From Brevibacillus sedimenti (lineage in GTDB: Bacteria; Bacillota; Bacilli; Brevibacillales; Brevibacillaceae): a DNA stretch of 64,000 bases. The position numbers and the translations under genes are program-made. The first letter of the stretch is position 1; each line of letters begins with the position of its first letter. The notes below the pieces were generated by a model. The model saw only the letters and a list, made by a program, of their open reading frames with translations. It made no database searches and was not told the origin of the DNA. Shown here one piece after another: positions 7,887 through 18,380 of this stretch. The DNA lies in NCBI RefSeq assembly GCF_020923495.1, contig NZ_CP064048.1:2435501-2499500 (forward strand), given 5' to 3'.

Positions 7887-9167
7887 ATGACAAGGATTCA
7901 AATTCCCCGCGGTACGCAGGACATCATGCCCGGTACCGTGGAGCTGTGGCAGTACGTCGAGGCCAGGGCCCGCGACCTTAGCCGCCGCTACAATTATCAG
8001 GAAATCCGCACGCCGTTGTTTGAGAGCACGGAGCTGTTTCAACGCGGCGTGGGCGAAACCACGGACATCGTGGAAAAGGAGATGTACAGCGTCTCCAATC
8101 CGCGAAGCGACGACGCGCTGACACTCAGGCCGGAAGGGACGGCCGGCGTGGTGCGCGCCTATGTCGAGCACAAGCTGTACGGGCAGCCCAACCAGCCGGT
8201 GAAAGTGTACTACCTGGGCCCGATGTTTCGCCATGAACGTCCCCAGGCCGGACGCTACCGCCAGTTTGTCCAGTTTGGGGTGGAGGCGATCGGCTCCAGC
8301 GATCCGGCGATTGACGCGGAAGTGATCGCGCTGGCGATGCGATTCTACCAGGAGATGGGACTGACGGGCTTGAGCGTGGAGCTGAACAGTGTCGGCACCC
8401 TTGAGGACCGCGCCCGCCACCGCGAGCACCTGCTCGCCCACCTGAACGGCGTCCGCAGCGAGCTGTGCGCCGACTGTCAATCCCGCATTGACCGCAACCC
8501 GCTGCGCGTGCTGGACTGCAAAAACGAAAAATGCCGGACGCTGACCAAGGACGCACCGTCCATTCTCGACTACCTGAGCGACGAGTCCGCTGCCCACTTT
8601 GAGGCGGTCAAGGGCTATCTGAGCGCGCTCAACATCCCGTACACGGTCAATCCGCGGCTGGTGCGGGGACTGGATTACTACACCCTGACGGCATTTGAGA
8701 TCAAAATGGCGGAAATCGGCGCTGTCGAAACGCTCTGCGGCGGCGGCCGTTACAACGGGCTTGTGGCCGAACTGGGCGGCGAAGACATGCCGGGCATTGG
8801 CTTTGCGCTCAGCATTGAGCGGCTGCTGCTCGCGCTGGAAAAGCAGGGCGTCCAGCTGCCTGTGAGTGGGGGGATTGACTGTTTCGTGGCGATCCAGACC
8901 CCTGATGCAAAGCAGGAGGCATTCATCCTCGTCGACGAGCTGCGCCGCGCCGGGGTGTCCGCCGATCTGGACTACCTGGATCGCAAAATGAAGGCGCAGT
9001 TCAAGCAGGCCGACCGGCTGGGTGCCGCTTATACGGCGATTATCGGCGAGGCGGAGCTGGCAAACGGCACGGTCGTCCTCAAGGAGATGGCGACCGGCGA
9101 ACAGCAGGAAGTAAAGCGCGACCAGGTCGCCGCCGTGCTGGCCGAACGACTGGCGGCACGCGCATAA
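7887..9167 (+). CDS. hisS: Histidyl-tRNA synthetase
   Basis: A 426-residue class II aminoacyl-tRNA synthetase that charges tRNA-His in the cytoplasm. Visible signatures are the N-terminal IPRGTQDIMPG, motif 2 (YYLGPMFRHERPQAGRYRQF), the histidine-binding LVRGLDYYT and GGGRYNGL, and motif 3 (MPGIGFALSIERLL), then the C-terminal anticodon-binding domain. ATG 7887 is used because the family begins MTRIQIPRG and GGAGG lies 11 bp upstream; ATG 7869 has no ribosome binding site. First gene of a T-box-controlled operon with aspS 51 bp downstream. Confidence 0.97.
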   Translation: MTRIQIPRGTQDIMPGTVELWQYVEARARDLSRRYNYQEIRTPLFESTELFQRGVGETTDIVEKEMYSVSNPRSDDALTLRPEGTAGVVRAYVEHKLYGQPNQPVKVYYLGPMFRHERPQAGRYRQFVQFGVEAIGSSDPAIDAEVIALAMRFYQEMGLTGLSVELNSVGTLEDRARHREHLLAHLNGVRSELCADCQSRIDRNPLRVLDCKNEKCRTLTKDAPSILDYLSDESAAHFEAVKGYLSALNIPYTVNPRLVRGLDYYTLTAFEIKMAEIGAVETLCGGGRYNGLVAELGGEDMPGIGFALSIERLLLALEKQGVQLPVSGGIDCFVAIQTPDAKQEAFILVDELRRAGVSADLDYLDRKMKAQFKQADRLGAAYTAIIGEAELANGTVVLKEMATGEQQEVKRDQVAAVLAERLAARA

Positions 9168-9218
9168 CAAAATGGTTCAGTATAATTCGCAGAGATGAAG
9201 AGTGGAGGAATACCGAAG

Positions 9219-11006
<1,788 letters not shown>

Positions 11007-11054
11007 GCGTACTTGCACAGGCGCATTCGCCTCTGATACATTGGTTATACTGAA

Positions 11055-11245
11055 GAATAGCCCTGCGATGCCCGTGACTTCCGAATAGTTTTGAGCCACA
11101 AACACATTCATGGGAGTCTGCCGTCCCACCCGCGAGGACACGCCTCCATCGAGTGGACGTCCGGAACGGTTGGGCGAGACACCCACCTGCCAGGCGCAGG
11201 TTCAAAACTTCAGGAGCTGCACGGCATTATGGGGCTCCTTTTTTG
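11055..11245 (+). ncRNA. ssrS: 6S RNA
   Basis: About 190 nt between aspS and tcdA, the position of 6S-1 RNA (bsrA) in B. subtilis. The two ends pair (GCCC...TGCCCGTG with CACGGCA...GGGGC), an inner stem pairs AGTTTTGA with TCAAAACT, and a large open central bubble lies between. It ends in a terminator (AGGAGC / GCTCCT then TTTTTT). TATACT at 11046-11051 could be the -10 box. 6S RNA binds housekeeping RNA polymerase and mimics an open promoter. Exact ends were estimated by eye. Confidence 0.85.
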
Positions 11246-11339
11246 CCCGGGATTCCTACTTTTCCGATGATCATTACAGCGGGCAAGAGGGAGAAGCCGG
11301 GTCGTACAGATCGTGTGAGAGGAAGAGGTTGACGGAAAC

Positions 11340-12092
11340 ATGCTTCATCAATTTTCCCGTTGTGAGCTGGCCTTCGGTCCCGAGGGCTTGGAAAAAATGA
11401 AAAACAGCACCGTCGCCGTGCTGGGCATCGGCGGCGTCGGTTCGTTTACGGTGGAGGCATTGGCCCGCACTGGCGTCGGCAAGCTGGTGCTGGTGGACAA
11501 GGACGTGGTGGACATCACCAACATCAACCGGCAGATTCACGCCACCCTGCATACCATCGGCCAGCCAAAGACCGAGCTGATGAAGGAGCGCATCGCTGCG
11601 ATCAATCCGGAGTGCGAAGTGGTCACACTGAACATGTTTTACAACCAGGAGACGGCCGATCAGCTTTTCGCCCACAAGCTGGATTACATCGTTGACGCGA
11701 TGGACCTCATGACGGCCAAGCTTCACGTGATCCAGGAGGCGAAGCGGCGCGGCATTCCGATCGTCTCCAGCATGGGGGCGGCGAACAAGATGGACCCGAC
11801 CCGGTTCGAAGTGGCTGACATTTCCCAGACCAGCTACGACCCGATCGCCAAGGTGATCCGGCGCGAACTGCGGAAAAAAGGCATCCACAAAGGCGTCAAA
11901 GTGGTGTATTCCAAAGAAATTCCGGTAACGATCCGCGAAGACGTGCGTACCCAGATTGCCGATACCAATTCGCCGATCAGCAAGGCACGCCGTCCCCCAG
12001 CAAGCAACGCGTTTGTGCCTTCCGTTGCGGGGCTGATTCTGGCCAGCGTCGTCGTCCGCGACATACTGGACTGGCAGCCGGCAAAAGGATAA
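11340..12092 (+). CDS. tcdA: tRNA threonylcarbamoyladenosine dehydratase
   Basis: A 250-residue E1/ThiF-superfamily enzyme (YgdL/CsdL/YrvM group) that uses ATP to cyclise t6A to ct6A at position 37 of tRNAs. The ATP-binding loop VLGIGGVGS is near residue 30, followed by the DKDVVDITNINRQIHA motif and the conserved MGAANKMDPTRFEVADI segment. Length and location after aspS and 6S RNA match B. subtilis yrvM. Two consecutive hairpin terminators follow. Confidence 0.93.
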   Translation: MLHQFSRCELAFGPEGLEKMKNSTVAVLGIGGVGSFTVEALARTGVGKLVLVDKDVVDITNINRQIHATLHTIGQPKTELMKERIAAINPECEVVTLNMFYNQETADQLFAHKLDYIVDAMDLMTAKLHVIQEAKRRGIPIVSSMGAANKMDPTRFEVADISQTSYDPIAKVIRRELRKKGIHKGVKVVYSKEIPVTIREDVRTQIADTNSPISKARRPPASNAFVPSVAGLILASVVVRDILDWQPAKG

Positions 12093-12102
12093 CCCAAGGA
12101 AA

Positions 12103-12134
12103 AGCTGCTGCGAAAATGACGCAGCAGCTTCTTT
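12103..12134 (+). terminator. Terminator of tcdA
   Basis: 10-bp perfect stem AGCTGCTGCG / CGCAGCAGCT (12103-12112, 12120-12129), 7-nt loop, then TCTTT. Confidence 0.8.
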
Positions 12135-12154
12135 GACTGCAGACATAATGATAC

Positions 12155-12187
12155 AAAACCCACTACCAGCTTTCGGTAGTGGGTTTT
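12155..12187. terminator. Bidirectional terminator between tcdA and the redoxin gene
   Basis: 13-bp inverted repeat AAAACCCACTACC / GGTAGTGGGTTTT with a 7-nt loop; T-rich on both strands. It lies just before the end of the convergent redoxin gene. Confidence 0.8.
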
Positions 12188-12196
12188 GTTCATTCA

Positions 12197-12760
12197 TCAT
12201 TCAGGCTGCTTCCACTTGATATTGCAGCCAAGACTCGGTTTTTGCGGGACGGTTACGGGCTCGCCTTTGAGCAGTTGATCCAGAGCAGCGCGGATGGACG
12301 CGCCGGTGACAGGAATGTCGTTGCCTGGACGGGAGTCGTCCAATTGACCGCGATAGGCGCATGCCAGATTGCCGTCGAACACGTAAAAGTCGGGTGTGCA
12401 CGCGGCCTGATAGGCGCGAGCGACCTCCTGCGTTTCGTCGTACAGGTACGGGAAGGGATACTTCCATTCTTCTGCCACCTGCTTCATCCGCTCGGGCGAA
12501 TCGTCCGGATAGGCGGCAGCGTCATTGGAACTGATCGCGATGAAGGAGACGCCCTTGGGAAGGTAGTCGTTCGCAAGGCGTACCAGTTCCGCTTGTACGT
12601 GTTTGACAAACGGGCAGTGGTTGCAGATGAACATGATCACCGTCGCCTGTTTGGAGGCAAGCTCGGAAAGCGACATGACCTTGCCGGTTACCGTGTCCGG
12701 CAGTGCGAAGTCAGGTGCCTTTTGACCGAGCGGGAACATCGTGGATTCTGTCCGGGCCAT
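12197..12760 (-). CDS. Thioredoxin-like/AhpC-TSA family protein
   Basis: A 187-residue cytoplasmic protein of the redoxin (peroxiredoxin-like) superfamily: LGQKAPDFALPDT at the start, then a CxxC in FICNHCPFVK near residue 48 and the conserved ACTPDFYVFD segment with its cis-proline region. The NHCP form groups it with uncharacterised thioredoxin-like proteins, so a thiol reductase or peroxidase role is likely but the substrate is unknown. ATG 12760 is preceded by AAGGAGAGGAG; the upstream in-frame extension to 12826 is unlikely. It is transcribed towards tcdA and shares a bidirectional terminator with it. Confidence 0.88.
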   Translation of the reverse strand: MARTESTMFPLGQKAPDFALPDTVTGKVMSLSELASKQATVIMFICNHCPFVKHVQAELVRLANDYLPKGVSFIAISSNDAAAYPDDSPERMKQVAEEWKYPFPYLYDETQEVARAYQAACTPDFYVFDGNLACAYRGQLDDSRPGNDIPVTGASIRAALDQLLKGEPVTVPQKPSLGCNIKWKQPE

Positions 12761-12874
12761 GTTGATTCGCTCCTCTCCTTGGATATCGTTTCCGTCTACT
12801 ATAGCGCATCTCCTTTTCCTGATCAACGGTATTGCGCGTTTTGCTTACAAACCACTCGCAATACACGAATATTT

Positions 12875-12903
12875 TTGACGGTCGTAAGCAAAATGCTTAT
12901 CAT
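12875..12903 (+). promoter_or_regulatory. Promoter of the DeoR/dehydrogenase operon with overlapping palindrome
   Basis: TTGACG (12875-12880), 17-bp spacer, TATCAT (12898-12903). The palindrome TAAGCA-AAA-TGCTTA (12885-12899) covers the spacer and the start of the -10 box. A similar arm TTTTGCTTAC is found at about 12838-12847. This is a good candidate for autorepression by the DeoR-type protein encoded next. Confidence 0.65.
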
Positions 12904-12936
12904 AGAGATAACTTTTCCGTAAACGAGGGAGTTACC

Positions 12937-13722
12937 ATGCAGCAAGAAGAACGTCTAGCCGCTGTCCTGCGCCATCTGCAGCGACACCAGCGGATCACTG
13001 TGGAGCAAATGTGCGACTGGTTTGGCATTTCCCGCGACTCGGCCCGCCGCGACCTGGTCAAATTGGAGGAGCGAGGGGAAATCATTCGCGTCCGCGGCGG
13101 AGCAGTGCTGCCCACCTTGACCAAGCATGTGCAGAGCTACCAAGAGCGATTGAACAACCCCGCTGGCAAACGGGAGATAGGCAGGGCGGCTGCGTCGTTG
13201 ATCCGCAGCGGTGACTATCTTCTGTTGGATACGGCCACGACGGTGCAGTTTGCGGCGGAATGCATGTCAGCCGAACAGTGCGTAATCGTCACCAACTCCA
13301 TTGACGTGGCCGACATTTTCAGCCGGAAGCGGTCGGCGGAAATACATCTGCTCGGCGGTCAGCTAAACGTCTGGCACCGCGGCTTGTTTGGGCCCAAGAC
13401 GATCGCCGATCTGCACGAAATGCGCGTAGACAAACTGCTGCTCGGCGCGTGCGGCATCACGTCGGAAGGACTGACCGCCCAAACGGTGGACGAAGCGTAC
13501 GTGAAAAAGGCAATGCTGGCATGCGCCGATCAGGTCATCGTGCTGGCCGATTCCAGCAAGTTTGGCAAGCGGCTGTTTCACAAGGTGTGCAGCCTGGACA
13601 AAATCGACATCGTCGTCACCGACGCGGAGCCGGCGGAAACGGTTCGGGGCGCATTGGAGCAGGCGGGCGTGGAGCTCTTGGTCGCTTCCCGTTTGACGGA
13701 GCAAGGGGGAGGAACATTGTGA
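12937..13722 (+). CDS. DeoR-family transcriptional regulator
   Basis: 261 residues: N-terminal DeoR-type winged helix (RITVEQMCDWFGISRDSARRDL, then VRGGAVLP) and a C-terminal sugar-phosphate-sensing DeoR domain (LLLDTATTVQF ... HLLGGQLNVWHRGLFGPKT ... LADSSKFGKRLF). Such repressors release DNA on binding a phosphorylated sugar. ATG 12937 has GGGAG upstream; in-frame sequence to 12832 is probably untranslated. Its TGA overlaps the GTG start of the dehydrogenase gene, so the two are translationally coupled and probably functionally linked. Confidence 0.93.
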   Translation: MQQEERLAAVLRHLQRHQRITVEQMCDWFGISRDSARRDLVKLEERGEIIRVRGGAVLPTLTKHVQSYQERLNNPAGKREIGRAAASLIRSGDYLLLDTATTVQFAAECMSAEQCVIVTNSIDVADIFSRKRSAEIHLLGGQLNVWHRGLFGPKTIADLHEMRVDKLLLGACGITSEGLTAQTVDEAYVKKAMLACADQVIVLADSSKFGKRLFHKVCSLDKIDIVVTDAEPAETVRGALEQAGVELLVASRLTEQGGGTL

Positions 13723-14762
13723 AACAGGTAAACGTCGGGTTGATTGGATATGGATTATCGGGCCAGGTCTTTCATGCGCCGGTGATTCGGGCAGTGCCGG
13801 GATTAAAACTGGCGAAGGTCGTCTCATCCCGTCCGGAAAAGGTGCGTGCCGACCTGCCCGAGGCAGAGGTGGTCGCCAGCGTGGATGATCTTTTGTCTGA
13901 CGATCAGATTGAACTGGTGGTCGTTGCCGCGCCAAACACCTCCCACTACCCGTACGCCAAGCAGGCGCTTTTGGCAGGCAAACATGTCGTGGTGGAGAAG
14001 CCGTTTGTGATCCGCTCTTCGGAAGCGGAAGAGCTGATCCGGCTGGCCGAGTCGCGCGGGCGCGTGCTCAGCGTCTACCACAACCGCAGATGGGACAACG
14101 ATTTTTTGACGGTGAAACACCTGCTGCAAACCGGTGCATTGGGGGAGGTTTTCCTGTATGAAGCGCACTACGACCGTTACCGTCCGGAGGTGACCGACCG
14201 CTGGCGGGAGCGGGATTTGCCCGGTTCCGGCATTCTGTACGACCTGGGTTCCCATCTGATCGATCAGGCGCTTCATCTCTTCGGTCTGCCGCAGACGGTG
14301 ATGGCCGATGTCGGCGCGCAGCGTCCCGGAGCCAGGGCGACGGACTTTTTCCACATCGTGCTCGGATACGGGGCGCTGCGGGTGATTTTGCACGCCGGTT
14401 CGCTGGTCCGTCAGCCTGGTCCCCGATTTATGATTCACGGCGACAAGGGCAGTTTCATCAAGTACGGTTTGGACCCGCAGGAAGACGCGTTGCGAGCGGG
14501 ACAGATCCCGGGAGGACCTGAGTGGGGCAGGGATCGCAAAGAGACGTATGGACAGCTCACGCTGAGCGTGGGAGAACTGAACGTGAGCAGCAGCGTGGAA
14601 ACCATTCCCGGCGCGTATCAGACGTACTATCAACAGATGTACGAAGCGATTGTGTCCGATACACCGGCGCCTGTTTCACCTGTGGATGCGATGAACGTGA
14701 TTCGGGTGATTGAATGGGCGGAGCAGAGCAGCCGGGAACAGCGTGTGATCTCGGTTCGGTAG
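13719..14762 (+). CDS. Gfo/Idh/MocA family NAD(P)-dependent oxidoreductase
   Basis: 347 residues from GTG 13719, which overlaps the stop of the DeoR gene (GTGA) and has GGGGGAGG ten bases upstream. The N-terminal Rossmann domain shows GLIGYGLSGQVFHAPVI and the conserved EKP of HVVVEKPF (catalytic Lys); the C-terminal alpha/beta domain contains YNRRWDND-like HNRRWDND and DLGSHLIDQALHLFG with the usual catalytic His. Family members oxidise or reduce sugars, inositols or related cyclic polyols. The neighbouring DeoR regulator suggests a carbohydrate substrate, which cannot be named. Confidence 0.9.
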   Translation: MKQVNVGLIGYGLSGQVFHAPVIRAVPGLKLAKVVSSRPEKVRADLPEAEVVASVDDLLSDDQIELVVVAAPNTSHYPYAKQALLAGKHVVVEKPFVIRSSEAEELIRLAESRGRVLSVYHNRRWDNDFLTVKHLLQTGALGEVFLYEAHYDRYRPEVTDRWRERDLPGSGILYDLGSHLIDQALHLFGLPQTVMADVGAQRPGARATDFFHIVLGYGALRVILHAGSLVRQPGPRFMIHGDKGSFIKYGLDPQEDALRAGQIPGGPEWGRDRKETYGQLTLSVGELNVSSSVETIPGAYQTYYQQMYEAIVSDTPAPVSPVDAMNVIRVIEWAEQSSREQRVISVR

Positions 14763-14911
14763 TGGGGCATATCCGGCAGGGGGACTTCGCTGCTATAGGC
14801 ACATGACCTGCCGACTCGCCTGAGCGATGAATGGTTGCTTGCCAATGCACGTTTGTTTCCATTATGCTATGATATTGAGACAACCCCATTAACATGAAAG
14901 GGTATGTAGTA

Positions 14912-16240
14912 ATGGATCTTTTTTCATTCGCATACGAACAGCACGATTCGGGCAAACTCCAGCCGCTGGCGGCGCGGATGAGGCCGCGGACCGTGGATGA
15001 GGTGCTCGGACAATCACATATTTTGGCACCAGGCAAGCTGCTCAGGCGAGCGATCGAGGCCGACCAGGTCTCTTCGCTCATCTTTTACGGTCCGCCCGGG
15101 GCGGGGAAGACGACATTGGCGAAAATCATCGCCAACACGACCAAATCCCATTTCGCCGAACTAAACGCGGTGACGGCAGGAGTCGCCGACATCCGCCGCA
15201 TCGTGGACGAGGCCAAAGACCGTCTGGTTATGAACGGTCAGCGCACGACGCTGTTTATCGACGAGATACACCGCTTCAACAAGGCGCAGCAGGATGCCCT
15301 GCTCCCTTGTGTGGAGGATGGGACCATTATCCTGATTGGGGCGACAACGGAAAATCCGTTTTTTGAAGTAAACGCCGCCCTGCTCTCCCGTTCGCAGATA
15401 TTTTCGCTCCATCCGCTGAACGAGGAAGAACTGCGGCAGGTGTTGGAGCGGGCCGTTACCGACCGCGAACGGGGCCTGGGAGAATTGAACGTCACGGTCA
15501 CGCCCGAGGCTGCTGATCATCTGATCCGGTACGCCGAAGGAGATGCGCGCAGACTGTTGAACGCACTGGAACTGGCCGTGAAGACGACGCCTCCGGATGA
15601 ACACGGCGTGATTCGCGTCACGCTGGAAGTAGCGGTGGAGTCCATCCAGCGGCGCGCTGTTCGCTACGACAAAAGCGGCGACAACCACTACGACACCATA
15701 TCCGCGTTTATCAAGTCGATTCGCGGCTCCGATCCGGACGCCGCCCTGTACTGGCTGGCGCGGATGATCGATGCGGGCGAAGACCCCCGGTTTATCGCCC
15801 GCCGGCTGGTGATCTCCGCCTCGGAAGACATCGGCAACGCCGACCCGCAGGCGATCACTGTCGCTGTTTCCTGCTTCCAGGCGGTGGAGTTGATCGGCAT
15901 GCCGGAGGGACGGATTCCCCTGGCCCAGGCGACCACGTACCTGGCGACGGCGCCCAAGAGTAACGCCGCCTACAACGGGATCAACCAGGCGTTGGCCGCG
16001 ATCAGGAGAGACGGGCACAAACCGGTGCCGCTCCACCTGCGCGACGCCGCCTACAAGGGTGCGTCCCGGCTCGGCCACGGCAAAGGATATCTCTATCCGC
16101 ACGAATATCCCGGCGGATACGTCCCGCAGCAGTATTTGCCGGACGGGACCGACTACACGTTTTATCAGCCGAAGCCGATCGGCTACGAGCAGGAAATTCG
16201 CTGCAGACAGGCAGAGCGCTTACAGATGCCCAGACCGTAA
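14912..16240 (+). CDS. rarA: Replication-associated recombination protein A (AAA+ ATPase)
   Basis: A 442-residue RarA/MgsA-family ATPase (Mgs1/WRNIP1 homologue) acting at stalled replication forks. The AAA+ core has Walker [10 protein letters not shown], Walker [12 protein letters not shown], sensor 1 GATTENPFF and the [12 protein letters not shown] sensor 2 region; the C-terminal tetramerisation domain follows ([17 protein letters not shown]). ATG 14912 gives the usual MDLFSF start with AAAGGG about nine bases upstream. Position after tcdA and before cymR matches B. subtilis yrvN. A 10-bp hairpin (16242-16266) follows the stop codon. Confidence 0.95.
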   Translation: MDLFSFAYEQHDSGKLQPLAARMRPRTVDEVLGQSHILAPGKLLRRAIEADQVSSLIFYGPPGAGKTTLAKIIANTTKSHFAELNAVTAGVADIRRIVDEAKDRLVMNGQRTTLFIDEIHRFNKAQQDALLPCVEDGTIILIGATTENPFFEVNAALLSRSQIFSLHPLNEEELRQVLERAVTDRERGLGELNVTVTPEAADHLIRYAEGDARRLLNALELAVKTTPPDEHGVIRVTLEVAVESIQRRAVRYDKSGDNHYDTISAFIKSIRGSDPDAALYWLARMIDAGEDPRFIARRLVISASEDIGNADPQAITVAVSCFQAVELIGMPEGRIPLAQATTYLATAPKSNAAYNGINQALAAIRRDGHKPVPLHLRDAAYKGASRLGHGKGYLYPHEYPGGYVPQQYLPDGTDYTFYQPKPIGYEQEIRCRQAERLQMPRP

Positions 16241-16241
16241 A

Positions 16242-16266
16242 CGTTCCCCCGGGTGGCGGGGGAACG
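16242..16266. terminator. GC-rich hairpin between rarA and the small minus-strand gene
   Basis: 10-bp perfect stem CGTTCCCCCG / CGGGGGAACG with a 5-nt loop. It lacks a good T run on either side, so termination is only probable; position between two convergent genes supports the call. Confidence 0.45.
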
Positions 16267-16271
16267 AGCGA

Positions 16272-16445
16272 TCAGGTACGGGCGGTTCCGCCCGGTTTGT
16301 TGGGAAGATCGCCGTTTTCGTTCGGCTGTTTGCTCTGCTCGCTGGCTCCGAATCGCGCCTTGTGGGCGATCGTGCCGGCTGGATGGTCGTACAGCGCCGC
16401 AGAGGGATGGTTTTTTCCGTCTACCGCTTTTTGATTGGTGGCCAT
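16272..16445 (-). CDS. Small hydrophilic protein of 57 residues, function unknown
   Basis: A 58-codon reading frame between rarA and cymR on the opposite strand. The start ATG 16445 has GGGGTG seven bases upstream. The product is highly hydrophilic, rich in Asn, Gly, Lys and Pro, with no Cys or Trp; it begins MATNQKAVDGKNHPSAALYD and ends NKPGGTART. Composition recalls small spore or stress proteins, but no family was recognised. The frame has a clean ribosome binding site and a facing hairpin, which argue that it is a gene rather than chance. Confidence 0.6.
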   Translation of the reverse strand: MATNQKAVDGKNHPSAALYDHPAGTIAHKARFGASEQSKQPNENGDLPNKPGGTART

Positions 16446-16555
16446 GTGCATTCACCCCCTGCAACGTAGTGTGTCCCCAACCGCCCGTCTCATGTAGGTC
16501 AATGGTCATGGAGGAGGTGGGCAGGGAGCGAGAGGAAAAAAGGAGAGTTGGTACC

Positions 16556-16975
16556 GTGAAAATTTCGACGAAAGGACGTTACGGCCTGACCATTATGATG
16601 GAATTGGCCAACCGCTTTGGCGAAGGCCCGATTTCGCTGCGGAGCATTGCCCAGCGGCACGATTTGTCCGAACATTACCTGGAGCAGTTGATCGCGCCGC
16701 TCCGCAATGCCGGACTGGTGAAAAGCATCCGCGGCGCATACGGCGGGTATGTCCTGGCAAAAAAGCCGGATGAAATCTCCGCCGGCGACATTATCCGCGT
16801 GTTGGAAGGGCCGATCAGCCCGGTGGAGTTCACCGAGGAGGAAGACCCGGCCAAGCGCTATCTGTGGCTGCGCATCCGCGACAGCATATCTGCCGTCCTC
16901 GATTCCACGACGCTGCAGGATTTGATCAGCTACAAGGATGAAGGACAGACGGACGGCTACATGTTCTACATTTGA
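16556..16975 (+). CDS. cymR: Rrf2-family regulator CymR
   Basis: A 139-residue Rrf2-type winged-helix protein (MKISTKGRYGLTIMMELA ... SLRSIAQRHDLSEHYLEQLI). It has no cysteine at all, so unlike IscR/NsrR it cannot hold an Fe-S cluster; this fits CymR, the repressor of cysteine and sulfur uptake genes that works with CysK. GTG 16556 follows AAAGGAGAG by about nine bases; the long in-frame upstream extension has no start support. The cysteine desulfurase gene lies 36 bp downstream, the conserved cymR-iscS pair of Bacilli. Confidence 0.93.
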   Translation: MKISTKGRYGLTIMMELANRFGEGPISLRSIAQRHDLSEHYLEQLIAPLRNAGLVKSIRGAYGGYVLAKKPDEISAGDIIRVLEGPISPVEFTEEEDPAKRYLWLRIRDSISAVLDSTTLQDLISYKDEGQTDGYMFYI

Positions 16976-17011
16976 CGCAACAGCGTACGAAGCAAAAAAG
17001 GAGAGCGCGAG

Positions 17012-18145
17012 ATGATCTATCTGGACCACGCCGCCACGACCCCTGTCCATCCGCGCGTGGCGGAAGCGATGCACCCCTATCTGACGAACGTATACGGCAA
17101 TCCCTCCAGTCTGCACGGCTTTGGCCGGGAGGCGCGCATGGGCCTGGAACGTGCGCGTGACCGGATCGCTCACATTCTCGGTGCCGAACCGCAGACGATC
17201 GTCTTTACCAGCGGCGGGACGGAGGCGGACAACATGGCGATCATCGGGGGAGCGATGGCCCAGCAGGATCGAGGGCGGCACGTCATTACGTCCAGCGTGG
17301 AGCACCACGCCGTCCTGCATGCTTGCGCGCACCTGGAGCAGTTGGGATTTGAAGTGACGTACCTGCCGGTGGATGAGACGGGCATGGTCAGCCCGGAGGA
17401 ACTCAAACAGGCGGTCCGACCGGATACCGTGCTGGTCTCGATCATGTACGGCAACAACGAAGTGGGGACGATCCAGCCGATCGAGGAGATTGGCCGGTTT
17501 CTCCGCGAACGGAACATCGTGTTTCACACCGACGCGGTGCAGGCATTCGGCGTGATGCCCCTCAACGTCAGCGAACTGCCGGTGGACATGCTCTCCGTCT
17601 CCGCCCACAAGATCAACGGCCCGAAAGGCGTAGGGGCCCTGTACCTGGGACGGAAGGTGCCGATTCAGCCGCATCTGCACGGCGGTAAACAGGAGCGGAA
17701 TCGGCGGGGCGGCACGGAAAACCTGGCCGGCATCGTCGGCTTTGCAGAGGCGGCGGAGATCGCGGCCAGGGAGATGGAGGAGCGCGTCGCCAAGTACCGG
17801 CAGATGCGCGAAGCGATGCTTGCCGTCTGGCGGGAGGCGGGCATCGCGTATCACGTAAACGGTCACCCCGAACGGCATTTGCCGCACATCCTCAACGTCA
17901 GCTTTCCGGGCGTCCATACCGAGACGATGCTGATGAACCTGGATCTGGCCGGCATTGCCGCCGCCAGCGGCTCCGCCTGCACGTCGGGTTCGCTGGAACT
18001 GTCCCACGTTCTGCAGGCGATGTGCCTGGACGATCCGGTCATGCGTTCGGCTGTTCGCTTCAGCTTTGGCATCACCAACACGGTGGAAGAGGTGAAGCAG
18101 GCGGCGCAAACGACGGCGGACATCGTCAAACGGGTGGCGCGGTAA
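17012..18145 (+). CDS. iscS: Cysteine desulfurase
   Basis: A 377-residue class V PLP-dependent enzyme that releases sulfur from cysteine for tRNA thiolation and cofactors. It shows YLDHAATTP at the N-terminus, the PLP-binding Lys in SVSAHKINGPKG and the sulfur-carrying Cys in SGSACTSGSLE near residue 328, with the longer loop of IscS-type enzymes. Co-transcription with cymR is likely (36-bp gap, AAAGGAGAG site). In B. subtilis the paralogue yrvO is followed by mnmA (trmU); here mnmA is absent and a terminator follows 70 bp downstream. Confidence 0.94.
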   Translation: MIYLDHAATTPVHPRVAEAMHPYLTNVYGNPSSLHGFGREARMGLERARDRIAHILGAEPQTIVFTSGGTEADNMAIIGGAMAQQDRGRHVITSSVEHHAVLHACAHLEQLGFEVTYLPVDETGMVSPEELKQAVRPDTVLVSIMYGNNEVGTIQPIEEIGRFLRERNIVFHTDAVQAFGVMPLNVSELPVDMLSVSAHKINGPKGVGALYLGRKVPIQPHLHGGKQERNRRGGTENLAGIVGFAEAAEIAAREMEERVAKYRQMREAMLAVWREAGIAYHVNGHPERHLPHILNVSFPGVHTETMLMNLDLAGIAAASGSACTSGSLELSHVLQAMCLDDPVMRSAVRFSFGITNTVEEVKQAAQTTADIVKRVAR

Positions 18146-18214
18146 TCTTTTCAGACAGCTGCAGACGGTTGCGGCCGATGAGCCTGGGCCGGACCGATTC
18201 ACAGAAGTCACAAC

Positions 18215-18251
18215 AACCAGCAAGCGCACGAGGACGCTGCTGGTTTTTTTC
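18215..18251 (+). terminator. Terminator of the cymR-iscS operon
   Basis: AACCAGCA / TGCTGGTT stem, extended inward by AGCG / CGCT, followed by eight T. Confidence 0.8.
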
Positions 18252-18294
18252 TTGCCAATCGACGTGAAGGACGGCCCGTTTGCCGTCGGCGCGG

Positions 18295-18324
18295 TTGTCA
18301 GAGCTGGCAGAACGATTTTATAAT
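18295..18324 (+). promoter_or_regulatory. SigA-type promoter of recD2
   Basis: TTGTCA (18295-18300), 18-bp spacer, TATAAT (18319-18324), about 57 bp ahead of the recD2 GTG. Confidence 0.7.
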
Positions 18325-18380
18325 CGAACAAGAGTTTCGGGGGAATCCCGCGGGATTTTCCCATCCGGGAGGCGTGTGCG

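Noticed and set aside
12832-12936. N-terminal extension of the DeoR regulator
   Set aside because: The extension covers the -35/-10 promoter and the palindrome; ATG 12937 has a proper ribosome binding site.
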